The notes beneath the pieces are model-generated. The model was not told the origin of the DNA. It did no database searches and saw only the letters and a list, made by a program, of their open reading frames with translations. Shown here in pieces: positions 45,501 through 53,485 of a stretch of 64,000 nucleotides of DNA (positions are counted from its first letter, which is position 1; the number at the start of each line of letters is the position of its first letter). The position numbers and the translations under genes were made by a program. The stretch comes from an uncultured Bacteroidia bacterium (lineage in GTDB: Bacteria; Bacteroidota; Bacteroidia; Bacteroidales; UBA932), in assembly GCA_902791945.1 (NCBI GenBank), contig CADAXR010000001.1, forward strand, positions 18,977-82,976. The letters run 5' to 3'.

Positions 45501-46880
45501 ATGGATACGGAGATAAGGCGCAGGTATGTAAAATTACAGTGGAAGACCCTTATCATCCTTATGATAGGGTACATCTGCTATTATTTTCTCAGGAAGAATT
45601 TCAGCGCTGCGATTCCTGCCATGGAGGCCACCCTCGGTCTTTCCAAGGTGCAGCTCGGTACATTCCTCACCCTCAATGGGATAGTTTACGGATTGTCCAG
45701 AATGGTCAACGGAATACTGTCGGACAGGTATTCAAAACGGATTCTGATGTCCCTTGGTCTTTTGCTTTCCTGCATCATCAACCTCGCCATTTGCTTTTCG
45801 CCGCGGATGAACGGTTTACTGAATCTTCTGGACGGAGAGGGGAAGGCCACTCTTGGTCTGGTCTATCTTATCGGTTCGCTGTGGATTCTCAACGGATACG
45901 TGCACGGGATGGCCTATCCGCCCATTGCCGCAATGATGGCGCACTGGTTCCAACCTTCGGAACTCGCAACCAAACAGAGTATATGGAATGCATCGCATTC
46001 AATCGGAGCAGGCCTTGTAATCGCACTTTGCGGCTGGATGCTGTCCCGTTTCGGCTACAGCGCCTGGAACCTTTGTTTCATAGTCCCGGCAGTCATCGCT
46101 TTTTTCGGCGCGGTTTTAATGTTCTTCTCGCTTAAGGATACTCCTGAAGAATGCGGTCTGCCTTCAGTAGAAGCACTTGAGGTCAATCCCGGTGTCTCTG
46201 AAGGTGAATCTATCAAACTCTCCCCGGAACGTCTTAGGAAGTTCATTTCCCGTATGGTGTTCCGCAATCCATACATCTGGAGTATATCCATCGCCGATTT
46301 CTGCGTTTACGTAATTCGTTTCACGATACTTGAATGGGGTACTTCGTTCCTCACGCAGTACAAAGGTCTGGAAATAGCGCTCGCCGCCAGCATTGTCGCT
46401 GCCTCGGAGCTGATTGGCGGCGTACTGGGCACCCTGGCCGCCGGCTGGGCGACGGACAAGCTGTTTAAGTCCCATACGCTGCGCTCAAGTGCTTTGTTCA
46501 CTCTGGGAGCAACTCTGTGTTTTACTGCTTTCTGGCTTATCCCAAGCGACGCCCACTGGGTTTGGAGCGCCGTAGCCATCGTCGCGGCCTCCTTCTTTAT
46601 CTATGGGCCGCAAGCGCTCCTGGGAGTAAGCTGCTCGCAATATGCCACCAGGCGGGCCAGTGGTAGCGCCAATGGTTTCTGCGGTATTTTTTGTTACGGC
46701 GCGACGGTAATCTCCGGCATCGGATTCGGCTTTTTGGCCGGACATCCGGGCTTTGGCTGGAACGCAGTATTTATCGTCGCTATAGTTTTCGGTTTTCTGG
46801 GGTCGATCATCCTTGGCGGGTGTTGGAATTCACCGTCCAACGGGTATGAAAAAGCCCAAAGAGTACTTTCTGAGTTATGA
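45501..46880 (+). CDS. GlpT/UhpT-type organophosphate:phosphate antiporter (MFS)
   Basis: A 459-residue inner-membrane carrier with 12 predicted membrane segments. It has the OPA-family N-terminus (GYICYYFLRKNFSAAIPAM, where the YxRxN-type motif contains an Arg), and the loop GLSRMVNGILSDRYSKR. It exchanges an organophosphate such as glycerol 3-phosphate or hexose phosphate for phosphate. The neighbouring GpsA-like dehydrogenase and GDPD domain favour glycerol 3-phosphate. Start 4 bases after the dehydrogenase stop, and the next gene overlaps its end by ATGA. Confidence 0.87.
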   Translation: MDTEIRRRYVKLQWKTLIILMIGYICYYFLRKNFSAAIPAMEATLGLSKVQLGTFLTLNGIVYGLSRMVNGILSDRYSKRILMSLGLLLSCIINLAICFSPRMNGLLNLLDGEGKATLGLVYLIGSLWILNGYVHGMAYPPIAAMMAHWFQPSELATKQSIWNASHSIGAGLVIALCGWMLSRFGYSAWNLCFIVPAVIAFFGAVLMFFSLKDTPEECGLPSVEALEVNPGVSEGESIKLSPERLRKFISRMVFRNPYIWSISIADFCVYVIRFTILEWGTSFLTQYKGLEIALAASIVAASELIGGVLGTLAAGWATDKLFKSHTLRSSALFTLGATLCFTAFWLIPSDAHWVWSAVAIVAASFFIYGPQALLGVSCSQYATRRASGSANGFCGIFCYGATVISGIGFGFLAGHPGFGWNAVFIVAIVFGFLGSIILGGCWNSPSNGYEKAQRVLSEL

Positions 46881-49495
46881 GAAAAATTTCACTGGTGATT
46901 TTACTCCTTGCGGTTGCCCTTATAGCAATGGCACAGCCGAAGATTATCGGGCATCGCGGCTGCCGTTTTGACGGGCCGTTCGAAAACACGCTCGCATCGA
47001 TGCGTTTTGCCGTCGAGGCCGGGGTGGACGCCATAGAATTCGATGTCCAACTTACCTCTGACAATCAGGTTGTTGTCTTTCACGGACCGATAGTCCCAGG
47101 ATTGGAAAAAGATATCAGGACTATTACATTCGAGGAGGCCAGGAAGGTCGATCTCCCGGGAGGTCACACGATGCCTACTATTTCTGAGTGGTTTGCTGAG
47201 GCAGCAAAGCATCCGGAGATACCGCTGATAATGGAGATAAAAAAGCAGCTTTCGGATGAGAAAACACTTCTTCTTACGCACAGGGTGCTTGAAGAGGTAT
47301 CAGGCACCAGTGTCTCTGTCGAATTTACGTCTTTCAGCACTCTTGCTCTCGATGAGATCCATTCCCTTAAGCCCGAGGCAAAACTGATATATCTCCAGAG
47401 TGGGACTCCTGTAAAATCGGCCTCCTGGGCCGCGGAACGGGGCTATAAGGGTATTTCTTGTAACCTGGACGGTTTTATGAATAATCCGGAGGTTATCGCG
47501 GAGGCAAAAAAACTTGGGGTCGAGACCACTCTGTGGCTTGTCAACGACAGGGAAGTGGCCGGTTGGGCTGTCCGCCACGGCGTTGACTGTGTGTCCTCCG
47601 ATCATCCGGAGAAGCTCGTGGAATGGCTCCGCCCGCTTCCAAAAGATGCCGGGCTCAGGACCCGCTGGGCTGGTGAAGTTGCCCCGTCCTCTCCGCTTCC
47701 GGAGTATCCGCGTCCTCAGATGGTGCGCCCCCTGTGGTATAACCTGAATGGGGAGTGGGATTATGCTATTCTCGGAATAGATGAGGAATTCGAAAGTCCG
47801 GATGGAAAGATAGCGGTACCTTTTGCCGCAGAATCTGCCCTTTCGGGCGTGAAAAAATACGTCGGACCGGACAAGGCATTGTGGTATTCCAGGACTTTTG
47901 AAATTCCGCGAGCGTGGAAAGGCAAAAGGGTTCTGCTGAACTTCGGCGCTGTGGACTGGCAGGCCGAGGTGTGGGTCAACGGCAGGAAGGCCGGTGTCCA
48001 CACCGGAGGTTATACACCTTTCAGTTTTGATATTTCCGGATTTCTCCGGAAAAAGGGCAGACAGGAGATAAAAGTTAAAGTCCTCGACGCTTCAGACCAG
48101 GGGTGGCAACCCCGCGGAAAGCAGTGCGATCACCCTCAGGGCATTTGGTATACTCCGGTTACAGGGATATGGCAGACAGTGTGGCTGGAAGCCGTCCCGG
48201 AGTCATCGATCAGCACCTATTACGCCACTGCTGATGTGGATAGTTCCAGGATTAACGTTCACGTCGAAGCCGAAGGACTGAAGGATGGCGACATTGTCAG
48301 GGTTGACCTCCGGGAGGGCGGTATTGGTTACAGCGCCGAGGCTCCTTCCGGTGCCATAATCGCATCAACCGAGGGGACGGATGTCGTGTTTACGGTTCCG
48401 TCTCCGCATCTGTGGTCTCCGTCAAGCCCCTGGCTTTACGGAATTGACATTTCCATTCTGCGGTCTGGAAAGGTTGTAGACAGGGTTTGCGGATACACTG
48501 CGATGCGCAAGATCTCGGTCATAATGGACACTGACACATTCCATAAGAGGAAAGGTGTCCCGCAGGGCTCCCTGCGCCTTGGACTCAACAATGAAATCCT
48601 TTTCCAGTTCGGCCCACTGGACCAGGGCTGGTGGCCTGACGGCCTCTATACTGCACCGACTGACGAGGCCCTGCGCTTTGATATCGAAAAAACGAAGGAA
48701 TGGGGTTTCAATATGATCAGAAAGCACATTAAGGTGGAGCCGGCGCGCTGGTACTACTGGTGCGATGCCCTTGGGCTGCTTGTGTGGCAGGACATGCCGT
48801 GCATAGGTGATCATAACGCCAAAAACAACGCGACCCGTTTGCCGGAGATAGCCAGTGCACAGGCGAATGTCTGGGCCAAGGATTCGTTTATCGGCGGCAC
48901 AGACTGTGATGTTCCTCTGCAGTGGAAGAACAATTACTATAAGGAGTGGGGAGAGATAATCGAAAGCCTGAAAGGGTTCCCCTGTATTGTCGTGTGGGTT
49001 CCGTTCAACGAGGGCTGGGGGCAGTTTGACACGGAGGATGTCGTTAGGTTCACCAAGACTAAAGACCCATCGAGGCTTGTGAACGAGTCTTCCGGCGGCA
49101 ACTTCCATTTTGCCGGGGACATCCTTGATGCCCACCATTATCCGGAGCCCAAGATGAATGTATTCGAACGGACGATGGTGAATGTGCTGGGGGAGTATGG
49201 AGGTATAGGTTATCCTGTCGAAGGCCATATATGGTTCCCGAAAGGGAAAAACTGGGGCTATGCCGGCCTCTGCAAGTCTCAGGAGGAAATATTGGAGCGT
49301 TACGAGTTGTATGCGGGGAGGCTAAAGGTGCTGATTGGCACGGGCTGCGCCGCCGCTGTTTACACACAGACCACTGACGTAGAGGTGGAAGTCAACGGAC
49401 TGATGACCTACGACAGACTTGAGAAGGTGGATGCTTCTGCCTTGAGAAGGATAAATGAGGCGGTTATCTCCGCTCCGACCTGGCTTGTAAAATAA
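46877..49495 (+). CDS. Fusion of glycerophosphodiester phosphodiesterase (GDPD) and GH2 beta-glycosidase
   Basis: An exported 872-residue fusion (signal LLAVALIAMAQP). Residues about 22-255 are GDPD: GHRGCRFDGPFENT (His26, Glu36), AIEFDVQLTSDNQVVVFHG (Glu54, Asp56, His69) and FTSFSTLALDEI. Residues about 270-872 are GH2: sugar-binding jelly roll, immunoglobulin-like domain (VRVDLREGG), then a TIM barrel with acid/base Glu712 in FNEGWGQF and probable nucleophile Glu773 in GEYGGIGY. GDPD releases glycerol 3-phosphate from glycerophosphodiesters. GH2 removes a beta-linked sugar. Together they would act on a glycosylated glycerophosphate unit. No sign of frameshift, so the fusion is real in this assembly. 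Confidence 0.85.
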   Translation: MRKISLVILLLAVALIAMAQPKIIGHRGCRFDGPFENTLASMRFAVEAGVDAIEFDVQLTSDNQVVVFHGPIVPGLEKDIRTITFEEARKVDLPGGHTMPTISEWFAEAAKHPEIPLIMEIKKQLSDEKTLLLTHRVLEEVSGTSVSVEFTSFSTLALDEIHSLKPEAKLIYLQSGTPVKSASWAAERGYKGISCNLDGFMNNPEVIAEAKKLGVETTLWLVNDREVAGWAVRHGVDCVSSDHPEKLVEWLRPLPKDAGLRTRWAGEVAPSSPLPEYPRPQMVRPLWYNLNGEWDYAILGIDEEFESPDGKIAVPFAAESALSGVKKYVGPDKALWYSRTFEIPRAWKGKRVLLNFGAVDWQAEVWVNGRKAGVHTGGYTPFSFDISGFLRKKGRQEIKVKVLDASDQGWQPRGKQCDHPQGIWYTPVTGIWQTVWLEAVPESSISTYYATADVDSSRINVHVEAEGLKDGDIVRVDLREGGIGYSAEAPSGAIIASTEGTDVVFTVPSPHLWSPSSPWLYGIDISILRSGKVVDRVCGYTAMRKISVIMDTDTFHKRKGVPQGSLRLGLNNEILFQFGPLDQGWWPDGLYTAPTDEALRFDIEKTKEWGFNMIRKHIKVEPARWYYWCDALGLLVWQDMPCIGDHNAKNNATRLPEIASAQANVWAKDSFIGGTDCDVPLQWKNNYYKEWGEIIESLKGFPCIVVWVPFNEGWGQFDTEDVVRFTKTKDPSRLVNESSGGNFHFAGDILDAHHYPEPKMNVFERTMVNVLGEYGGIGYPVEGHIWFPKGKNWGYAGLCKSQEEILERYELYAGRLKVLIGTGCAAAVYTQTTDVEVEVNGLMTYDRLEKVDASALRRINEAVISAPTWLVK

Positions 49496-49554
49496 TAGTA
49501 AGGAGTTGAGAGAAATTTGATTATCTTCGTGAGTTCGAAAAAATCCATGAAGAT

Positions 49555-50415
49555 ATGAGACGGTTTACCATATTGTTCGCATGCCTGCTTCTTTCGTCGC
49601 AGGTATTTGCCGGAAATATAGTTTCGGAAAGCATCCGGAGCAAGGTGCTTGGTGCCGATGTCAAGTACAGAGTCTATCTGCCGGACGGTTATGAAGTTTC
49701 GAGTGCCCGTTATCCGGTGGTGTATCTTCTCCACGGCCTTAGTGACAATTCCGATGACTGGACTGAAAAGGGGATGGTGAAGGCGGTGGCCGACGAACTT
49801 ATCCTCTCCGGAGAGGCGGTTCCGATGGTTATCATAATGCCGACGGCCGGCGACAAGGACGTCCATAACGTCCAGAACGGCTATTTCAACGTTAAGGACT
49901 GGCCCTACGAGGACTTCTTCTTCGGCGAGCTTATGCCGCAGCTGGAGGAAAAGTTCCACTGCGGCGGAGACAAGTCTCTCCGTGCAGTGATGGGGCTTTC
50001 AATGGGCGGGGGCGGCAGCGTAGTCTACTGTCAGAGACATTCGGAGCTGTTCTCGTCCTGCTATGCTATGAGCGCCTGGCTCGACAACAAGACCAACGCT
50101 ATCCGTGGGACTTCGGATCCCAATGACAAACTTGCCATCGTGTGCGAGTCCGTCTGCGAGCATTCCGCACTCGACTTCGTCGATGCTGCGGATGAAGAGA
50201 CCGTAAAGAAACTGCAGACTGTCAAGTGGTTCGTGGACTGCGGCGACGATGACTGGCTCCTTCTCATCAACGAGCAGTTCCATCAGAAGATGCTTCAGAA
50301 AGGGATCCCCTGTGAGCTCCGCGTCCGCAACGGCAACCACACTTGGGAATACTGGCGCCATTCCATCCGCCTCGCCCTTCCCTTTGCCTCCCGCAACTTC
50401 GGCAAAGGGCTCTGA
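49555..50415 (+). CDS. CE1-like exported esterase (alpha/beta hydrolase)
   Basis: An exported enzyme of 286 residues with signal peptide (LLLSSQVFAG) but no lipobox, so periplasmic. It has the esterase D/feruloyl-type pattern: VVYLLHGLSDNSDDW, GLSMGGGGS (nucleophile Ser), the acid in DCGDDDW and His in GNHTWEYW. It cleaves acyl or aromatic esters from glycans, or is an S-formylglutathione-type hydrolase relative. It is separated from the operon by 59 bases that contain a -7-like TATCTTCG (49522-49529), so it may be transcribed separately. Confidence 0.82.
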   Translation: MRRFTILFACLLLSSQVFAGNIVSESIRSKVLGADVKYRVYLPDGYEVSSARYPVVYLLHGLSDNSDDWTEKGMVKAVADELILSGEAVPMVIIMPTAGDKDVHNVQNGYFNVKDWPYEDFFFGELMPQLEEKFHCGGDKSLRAVMGLSMGGGGSVVYCQRHSELFSSCYAMSAWLDNKTNAIRGTSDPNDKLAIVCESVCEHSALDFVDAADEETVKKLQTVKWFVDCGDDDWLLLINEQFHQKMLQKGIPCELRVRNGNHTWEYWRHSIRLALPFASRNFGKGL

Positions 50416-50429
50416 CAGGGTAAAAGGTG

Positions 50430-50466
50430 TTATCTGATTTTTTGAGAGATAATGACAGTTTTTTTT
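50430..50466 (+). terminator. Candidate terminator after the esterase gene
   Basis: TTATCT (50430-50435) pairs with AGATAA (50447-50452), 11-base loop, followed 6 bases later by a run of eight T (50459-50466). The stem is short. The T run also overlaps the -33 element of the next gene. Confidence 0.4.
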
Positions 50467-50494
50467 GCCAGGTAATAAATATTCATTACCTTTG
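50464..50494 (+). promoter_or_regulatory. Bacteroidales promoter for the HTH gene
   Basis: TTTG (50464-50467), 19 bases, TACCTTTG (50487-50494): ideal spacing and sequence. The ATG at 50510 lies about 12 nt after the expected start of transcription, which fixes it over the ATG at 50465. Confidence 0.75.
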
Positions 50495-50509
50495 TGGAAA
50501 ATATATGTT

Positions 50510-51175
50510 ATGAGTCAGATATACTTTGAAGCCAATGGCGAGGCGCTACTGGAGAAGATCGGGATGAGCAAGAGCGAGTTCGCCAGGAGGATGGGAATCC
50601 GGAAGCAGAACGTCAAGACATTGTTCAAATCCAAGAACATTGAAACTATCCACAAAGCGGCCGGCGTAATGGACGTGCCGTTTGAACTACTGATTGGCTA
50701 CACTGAGGAGCCGGATTTAAGCGAAATCCCGGTTATCCCGCTTGAGGAGGATAAGCCCGTGATTGCAGAATATGAAATTCCCATAGGTGATTCCCCGGAA
50801 GATGTTGTGAAGAGAAGAAACATTATTTCCAGGTTTTATCGTGAATGGAAGATGCAGAATCCTCTTCAACGACGATATAACCTGTCTCTTAAAGAGTATA
50901 TCAATATTCGTTTTGTCTCTATAACTGAAACTTGTACTCACTCATCCAGAACATATCTTTCAACCCTTGCAGTTCTTCAGTTGGATGCAATTCTGACCGG
51001 AGCAAAAAAAGTAACCACAGTCCCTGCGAAAAAGAACCGGAATCAAAAGGAGTTTGACAAGATGCTGATAATGCATTACCGTTGTCCTGGTATTGGAACA
51101 GTGAAGATGACAGTTGGTGTCAAACGAAAGACCCATGAGAAGGTTCAGTACTGCATAACCGCGTTGGAAGTATAA
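50510..51175 (+). CDS. XRE-type helix-turn-helix protein with conserved C-terminal domain
   Basis: A protein of 221 residues. The N-terminus has an HTH of the Cro/CI type (KIGMSKSEFARRMGIRKQNV, then TIHKAAGVMDVPFELLIGY). A basic C-terminal domain of about 120 residues (NIISRFYREWKMQN, MLIMHYRCPGIGTVKMTVGV) recurs, from memory, in accessory genes of Bacteroidales. Its function is unknown. It could be a phage-type regulator or an orphan toxin/antitoxin component. Lower GC than the flanking operons, with a strong promoter of its own. It converges on the candidate small RNA, sharing its terminator. Confidence 0.7.
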   Translation: MSQIYFEANGEALLEKIGMSKSEFARRMGIRKQNVKTLFKSKNIETIHKAAGVMDVPFELLIGYTEEPDLSEIPVIPLEEDKPVIAEYEIPIGDSPEDVVKRRNIISRFYREWKMQNPLQRRYNLSLKEYINIRFVSITETCTHSSRTYLSTLAVLQLDAILTGAKKVTTVPAKKNRNQKEFDKMLIMHYRCPGIGTVKMTVGVKRKTHEKVQYCITALEV

Positions 51176-51306
51176 AAGGATGGCCGAAGCCATCCCTTTA
51201 AACTTTGCCCCAAGACAACGTGGCGGATGTTTACCTTTCGGTGAGGCTCGAGGCGGGGACTTTGCACTTAGCGAATTACCTCATCCGTGCCACGGATTAT
51301 TATCTC
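51174..51306 (-). ncRNA. Candidate small RNA of about 133 nt
   Basis: A minus-strand transcript unit with a complete consensus promoter, an intrinsic terminator and no ORF. The predicted transcript starts GAGATAATAATCC. A long-range stem pairs GTGGC-AC-GGATG (minus, 51293-51282) with CATCCGCCAC (minus, 51229-51220): two 5-bp helices with a two-base bulge. A GAAA-capped hairpin (ACC-GAAA-GGT) lies inside. A competing hairpin ATCCGT-GGC-ACGGAT uses the same 5-prime arm, so two folds are possible. CCCC inside and GGGG outside the stem could form a pseudoknot. No known RNA family was recognised with certainty. 6S RNA or a Bacteroidales-specific sRNA are the options to test. Confidence 0.6.
51175..51199 (-). 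terminator. Intrinsic terminator with TTCG loop for the small RNA
   Basis: On the minus strand: GGATGGC-TTCG-GCCATCC followed by TTTT. The UUCG tetraloop and U run are classic. On the plus strand the stem sits at the stop of the HTH gene and may also end that transcript. Confidence 0.75.
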
Positions 51307-51310
51307 ACTG

Positions 51311-51341
51311 CAAAGGTAATACTTTTTCACTGAACTACAAA
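51311..51341 (-). promoter_or_regulatory. Bacteroidales promoter for the candidate small RNA
   Basis: On the minus strand: TTTG (51341-51338), 19 bases, TACCTTTG (51318-51311). Identical spacing and -7 sequence to the HTH promoter at 50464-50494. Transcription would begin near 51306. Confidence 0.7.
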
Positions 51342-51362
51342 ATGTCAGAGAGTACACAAGGA

Positions 51363-51394
51363 TTTGTATATCTACTAATATTTGATTAATTTTG
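51363..51394 (+). promoter_or_regulatory. Promoter for the acyl-CoA synthetase gene
   Basis: TTTG (51363-51366), 20 bases, TAATTTTG (51387-51394). It implies a start of transcription near 51399 and so rules out the ATG at 51392 in favour of 51422. Confidence 0.7.
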
Positions 51395-51421
51395 TCCGAT
51401 TGTGTACTTATCGGACCCGAA

Positions 51422-53077
51422 ATGGAATTCAGATCTGTCAACAAAATGCTCGAAAAGAGTTTCAGGGAAAACTGGGACTCTCCGGCACTGTCTAATTATC
51501 AGGGCATTACCCTGTGCTACAGGGACGTCGCCCGCCGTATCGCAAAACTCCATATCGCCTTTGAAAAGTGCGGCCTTGAAAAAGGTGACAAAGTGGCCAT
51601 CTGCTCGCGCAACCAGGCCAACTGGGGCGTCTGTTTCCTTGCGACCATAACCTACGGCGCCGTGGCCGTCCCCATACTCCACGAGTTCAAGCCGGGCAAT
51701 ATCCACCACCTGATAAATCACTCCGACGCCCAGGTCCTCTTCGTCGACGAGGTCATCTGGGAGAACCTCTCGATCGAGGACATGCCGGACCTCCAGGTCG
51801 TCGTCCAGATCAACACCCTGACGTTCCTTTACGCCAGGACGAAATCCCACGTTGACGCCTGCGAGCACCTCAACGAGCTTTTCGGCCAGAAGTACCCCGA
51901 GAGTTTCAATCCGAAGGACCTCTGCTACTACGAGGACTCCGCCGACGAGCTCGCCCTCATCAACTACACTTCCGGCACTTCCGGCTTCTCCAAGGGAGTC
52001 ATGCTTCCCTACAGGTCGCTCTACTCCAATATGGAGTTCGCCCACGTCCAGGCCGAGCCGCAGCTGAAGAAGGGGATGAGCGTCGTCTCGATGCTCCCGA
52101 CGGCCCACATGTACGGAATGATGTTCGAGTTCCTCTACGAGATGTCCATCGGCATGCACGTCCACTTCCTCACGAGGGTCCCGAGCCCGAAGGTCATCCT
52201 CAAGGCCTTCTCGGAGATCCACCCGGACATCATCATCGCCGTTCCGCTCATTATAGAAAAAGTCTATAAGTCCAAGCTTAAGCCCATCATCGACCGCAAC
52301 AAGTTCGTTATGAGCATCCCGCTCATCGACAAGGTCATCGAGAAGAGGTTCCTTTCCGAGCTCACGACTACTTTCGGAGGCCGCTTCGAGGAGATTATCC
52401 TCGGCGGCGCCGCATTCAACCCCGAGGTCGAGAAGTTCTTCAACAAGATAGGTTTCCACTACACCGTCGGCTACGGCATGACCGAGTGCGGCCCCATCAT
52501 CGGCTACGCCCACTGGAACGAAGTGAAAGTCGGCTCCTGCGGCCGCGCCGCCCTCAACATGCAGGTCAAGGTCGATTCGGACGACCCGGCCAATGTCCCG
52601 GGCGAAGTCCTCGTCAAGGGCCCCAACGTCTTCCTCGGCTACTACAAGAACGAGCAGGCGACCGAGGCCGTCTTCACTGACGACGGCTGGTTCAAGACCG
52701 GCGACATGGGCATCATCGACAAGGACGGCTACATTTTCCTCCGCGGAAGGTCCAAGTGCATGATTCTCGGCCCTTCAGGCCAGAACATCTACCCCGAGGA
52801 GCTCGAGGCTGTGATCAACAACTACAACTATATCGTCGAGTCCCTCGTCATCGAGGATAACGGCGGTCTCACGGCGCTCATCTACCCTGACTACCACCAG
52901 GCCGACCTCGACGGTATAACCCGCAGCGCCCTCGAGCAGCGCATCCTGAAGGCACTGCCCGCCATAAACGCCGAGCTTCCGGGCTACGCCCAGATCAAGA
53001 AGCTCGAGTTTATGCCCGAGGACTTCGAGAGGACTCCCAAGAAGAGCATCAAACGTTACCTGTACCAGAGGACCTGA
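51422..53077 (+). CDS. AMP-forming long-chain acyl-CoA synthetase
   Basis: A ligase of about 551 residues that activates fatty acids with ATP and CoA. The AMP-binding signature YTSGTSGFSKGVML is intact, as are the motif YGMTECGP and the C-terminal hinge TGDMGIIDKDGYIFLRGRSK. The end PKKSIKRYLY contains the conserved Lys of the adenylation step. No signal peptide or membrane segment. It begins an operon with the dCMP deaminase, S41 protease and queF, each following within a few bases. Chain-length specificity is unknown. Confidence 0.9.
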   Translation: MEFRSVNKMLEKSFRENWDSPALSNYQGITLCYRDVARRIAKLHIAFEKCGLEKGDKVAICSRNQANWGVCFLATITYGAVAVPILHEFKPGNIHHLINHSDAQVLFVDEVIWENLSIEDMPDLQVVVQINTLTFLYARTKSHVDACEHLNELFGQKYPESFNPKDLCYYEDSADELALINYTSGTSGFSKGVMLPYRSLYSNMEFAHVQAEPQLKKGMSVVSMLPTAHMYGMMFEFLYEMSIGMHVHFLTRVPSPKVILKAFSEIHPDIIIAVPLIIEKVYKSKLKPIIDRNKFVMSIPLIDKVIEKRFLSELTTTFGGRFEEIILGGAAFNPEVEKFFNKIGFHYTVGYGMTECGPIIGYAHWNEVKVGSCGRAALNMQVKVDSDDPANVPGEVLVKGPNVFLGYYKNEQATEAVFTDDGWFKTGDMGIIDKDGYIFLRGRSKCMILGPSGQNIYPEELEAVINNYNYIVESLVIEDNGGLTALIYPDYHQADLDGITRSALEQRILKALPAINAELPGYAQIKKLEFMPEDFERTPKKSIKRYLYQRT

Positions 53078-53484
53078 TGGAAAAATTCGACAACAGCTAT
53101 ATGGAGATGGCTTCGGTCTGGGCCCGCAATTCCTATTGCAAGAGGCGTCAGGTCGGAGCTCTCATCGTAAAGGACAGGATGATAATCTCCGACGGGTACA
53201 ACGGCACCCCGTCCGGTTTCGAGAACATCTGCGAGGACGAAAGCGGCGCGACCAAGCCCTATGTCCTCCACGCCGAGGCCAACGCCATCACGAAGGTCGC
53301 CAAGTCCGGAAACAGTTCTTCCGGAGCGACCCTTTATGTGACCTCCTCCCCCTGCATAGAGTGCTCCAAGCTCATCATCCAGTCCGGTATCAAGCGCGTC
53401 GTCTATAAGGACGAATACAGGCTCGACGACGGCATCAACCTGCTCCGCAGGGCCGGTGTCGAGGTGGTTAAACTGGGCGAGTGA
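53077..53484 (+). CDS. Deoxycytidylate (dCMP) deaminase
   Basis: A cytoplasmic zinc deaminase of 135 residues converting dCMP to dUMP in dTMP synthesis. Zinc motifs HAEANAI (His and catalytic Glu) and SSPCIECSK (two Cys) are present, along with the N-terminal block RRQVGALIVKDRMIISDGYNGTP split across the family signature. It starts on the last base of the synthetase stop codon, and the protease start overlaps nothing but follows by 1 base. The same deaminase-protease pair is, from memory, common in Bacteroidota. Confidence 0.92.
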   Translation: MEKFDNSYMEMASVWARNSYCKRRQVGALIVKDRMIISDGYNGTPSGFENICEDESGATKPYVLHAEANAITKVAKSGNSSSGATLYVTSSPCIECSKLIIQSGIKRVVYKDEYRLDDGINLLRRAGVEVVKLGE

Positions 53485-53485
53485 T

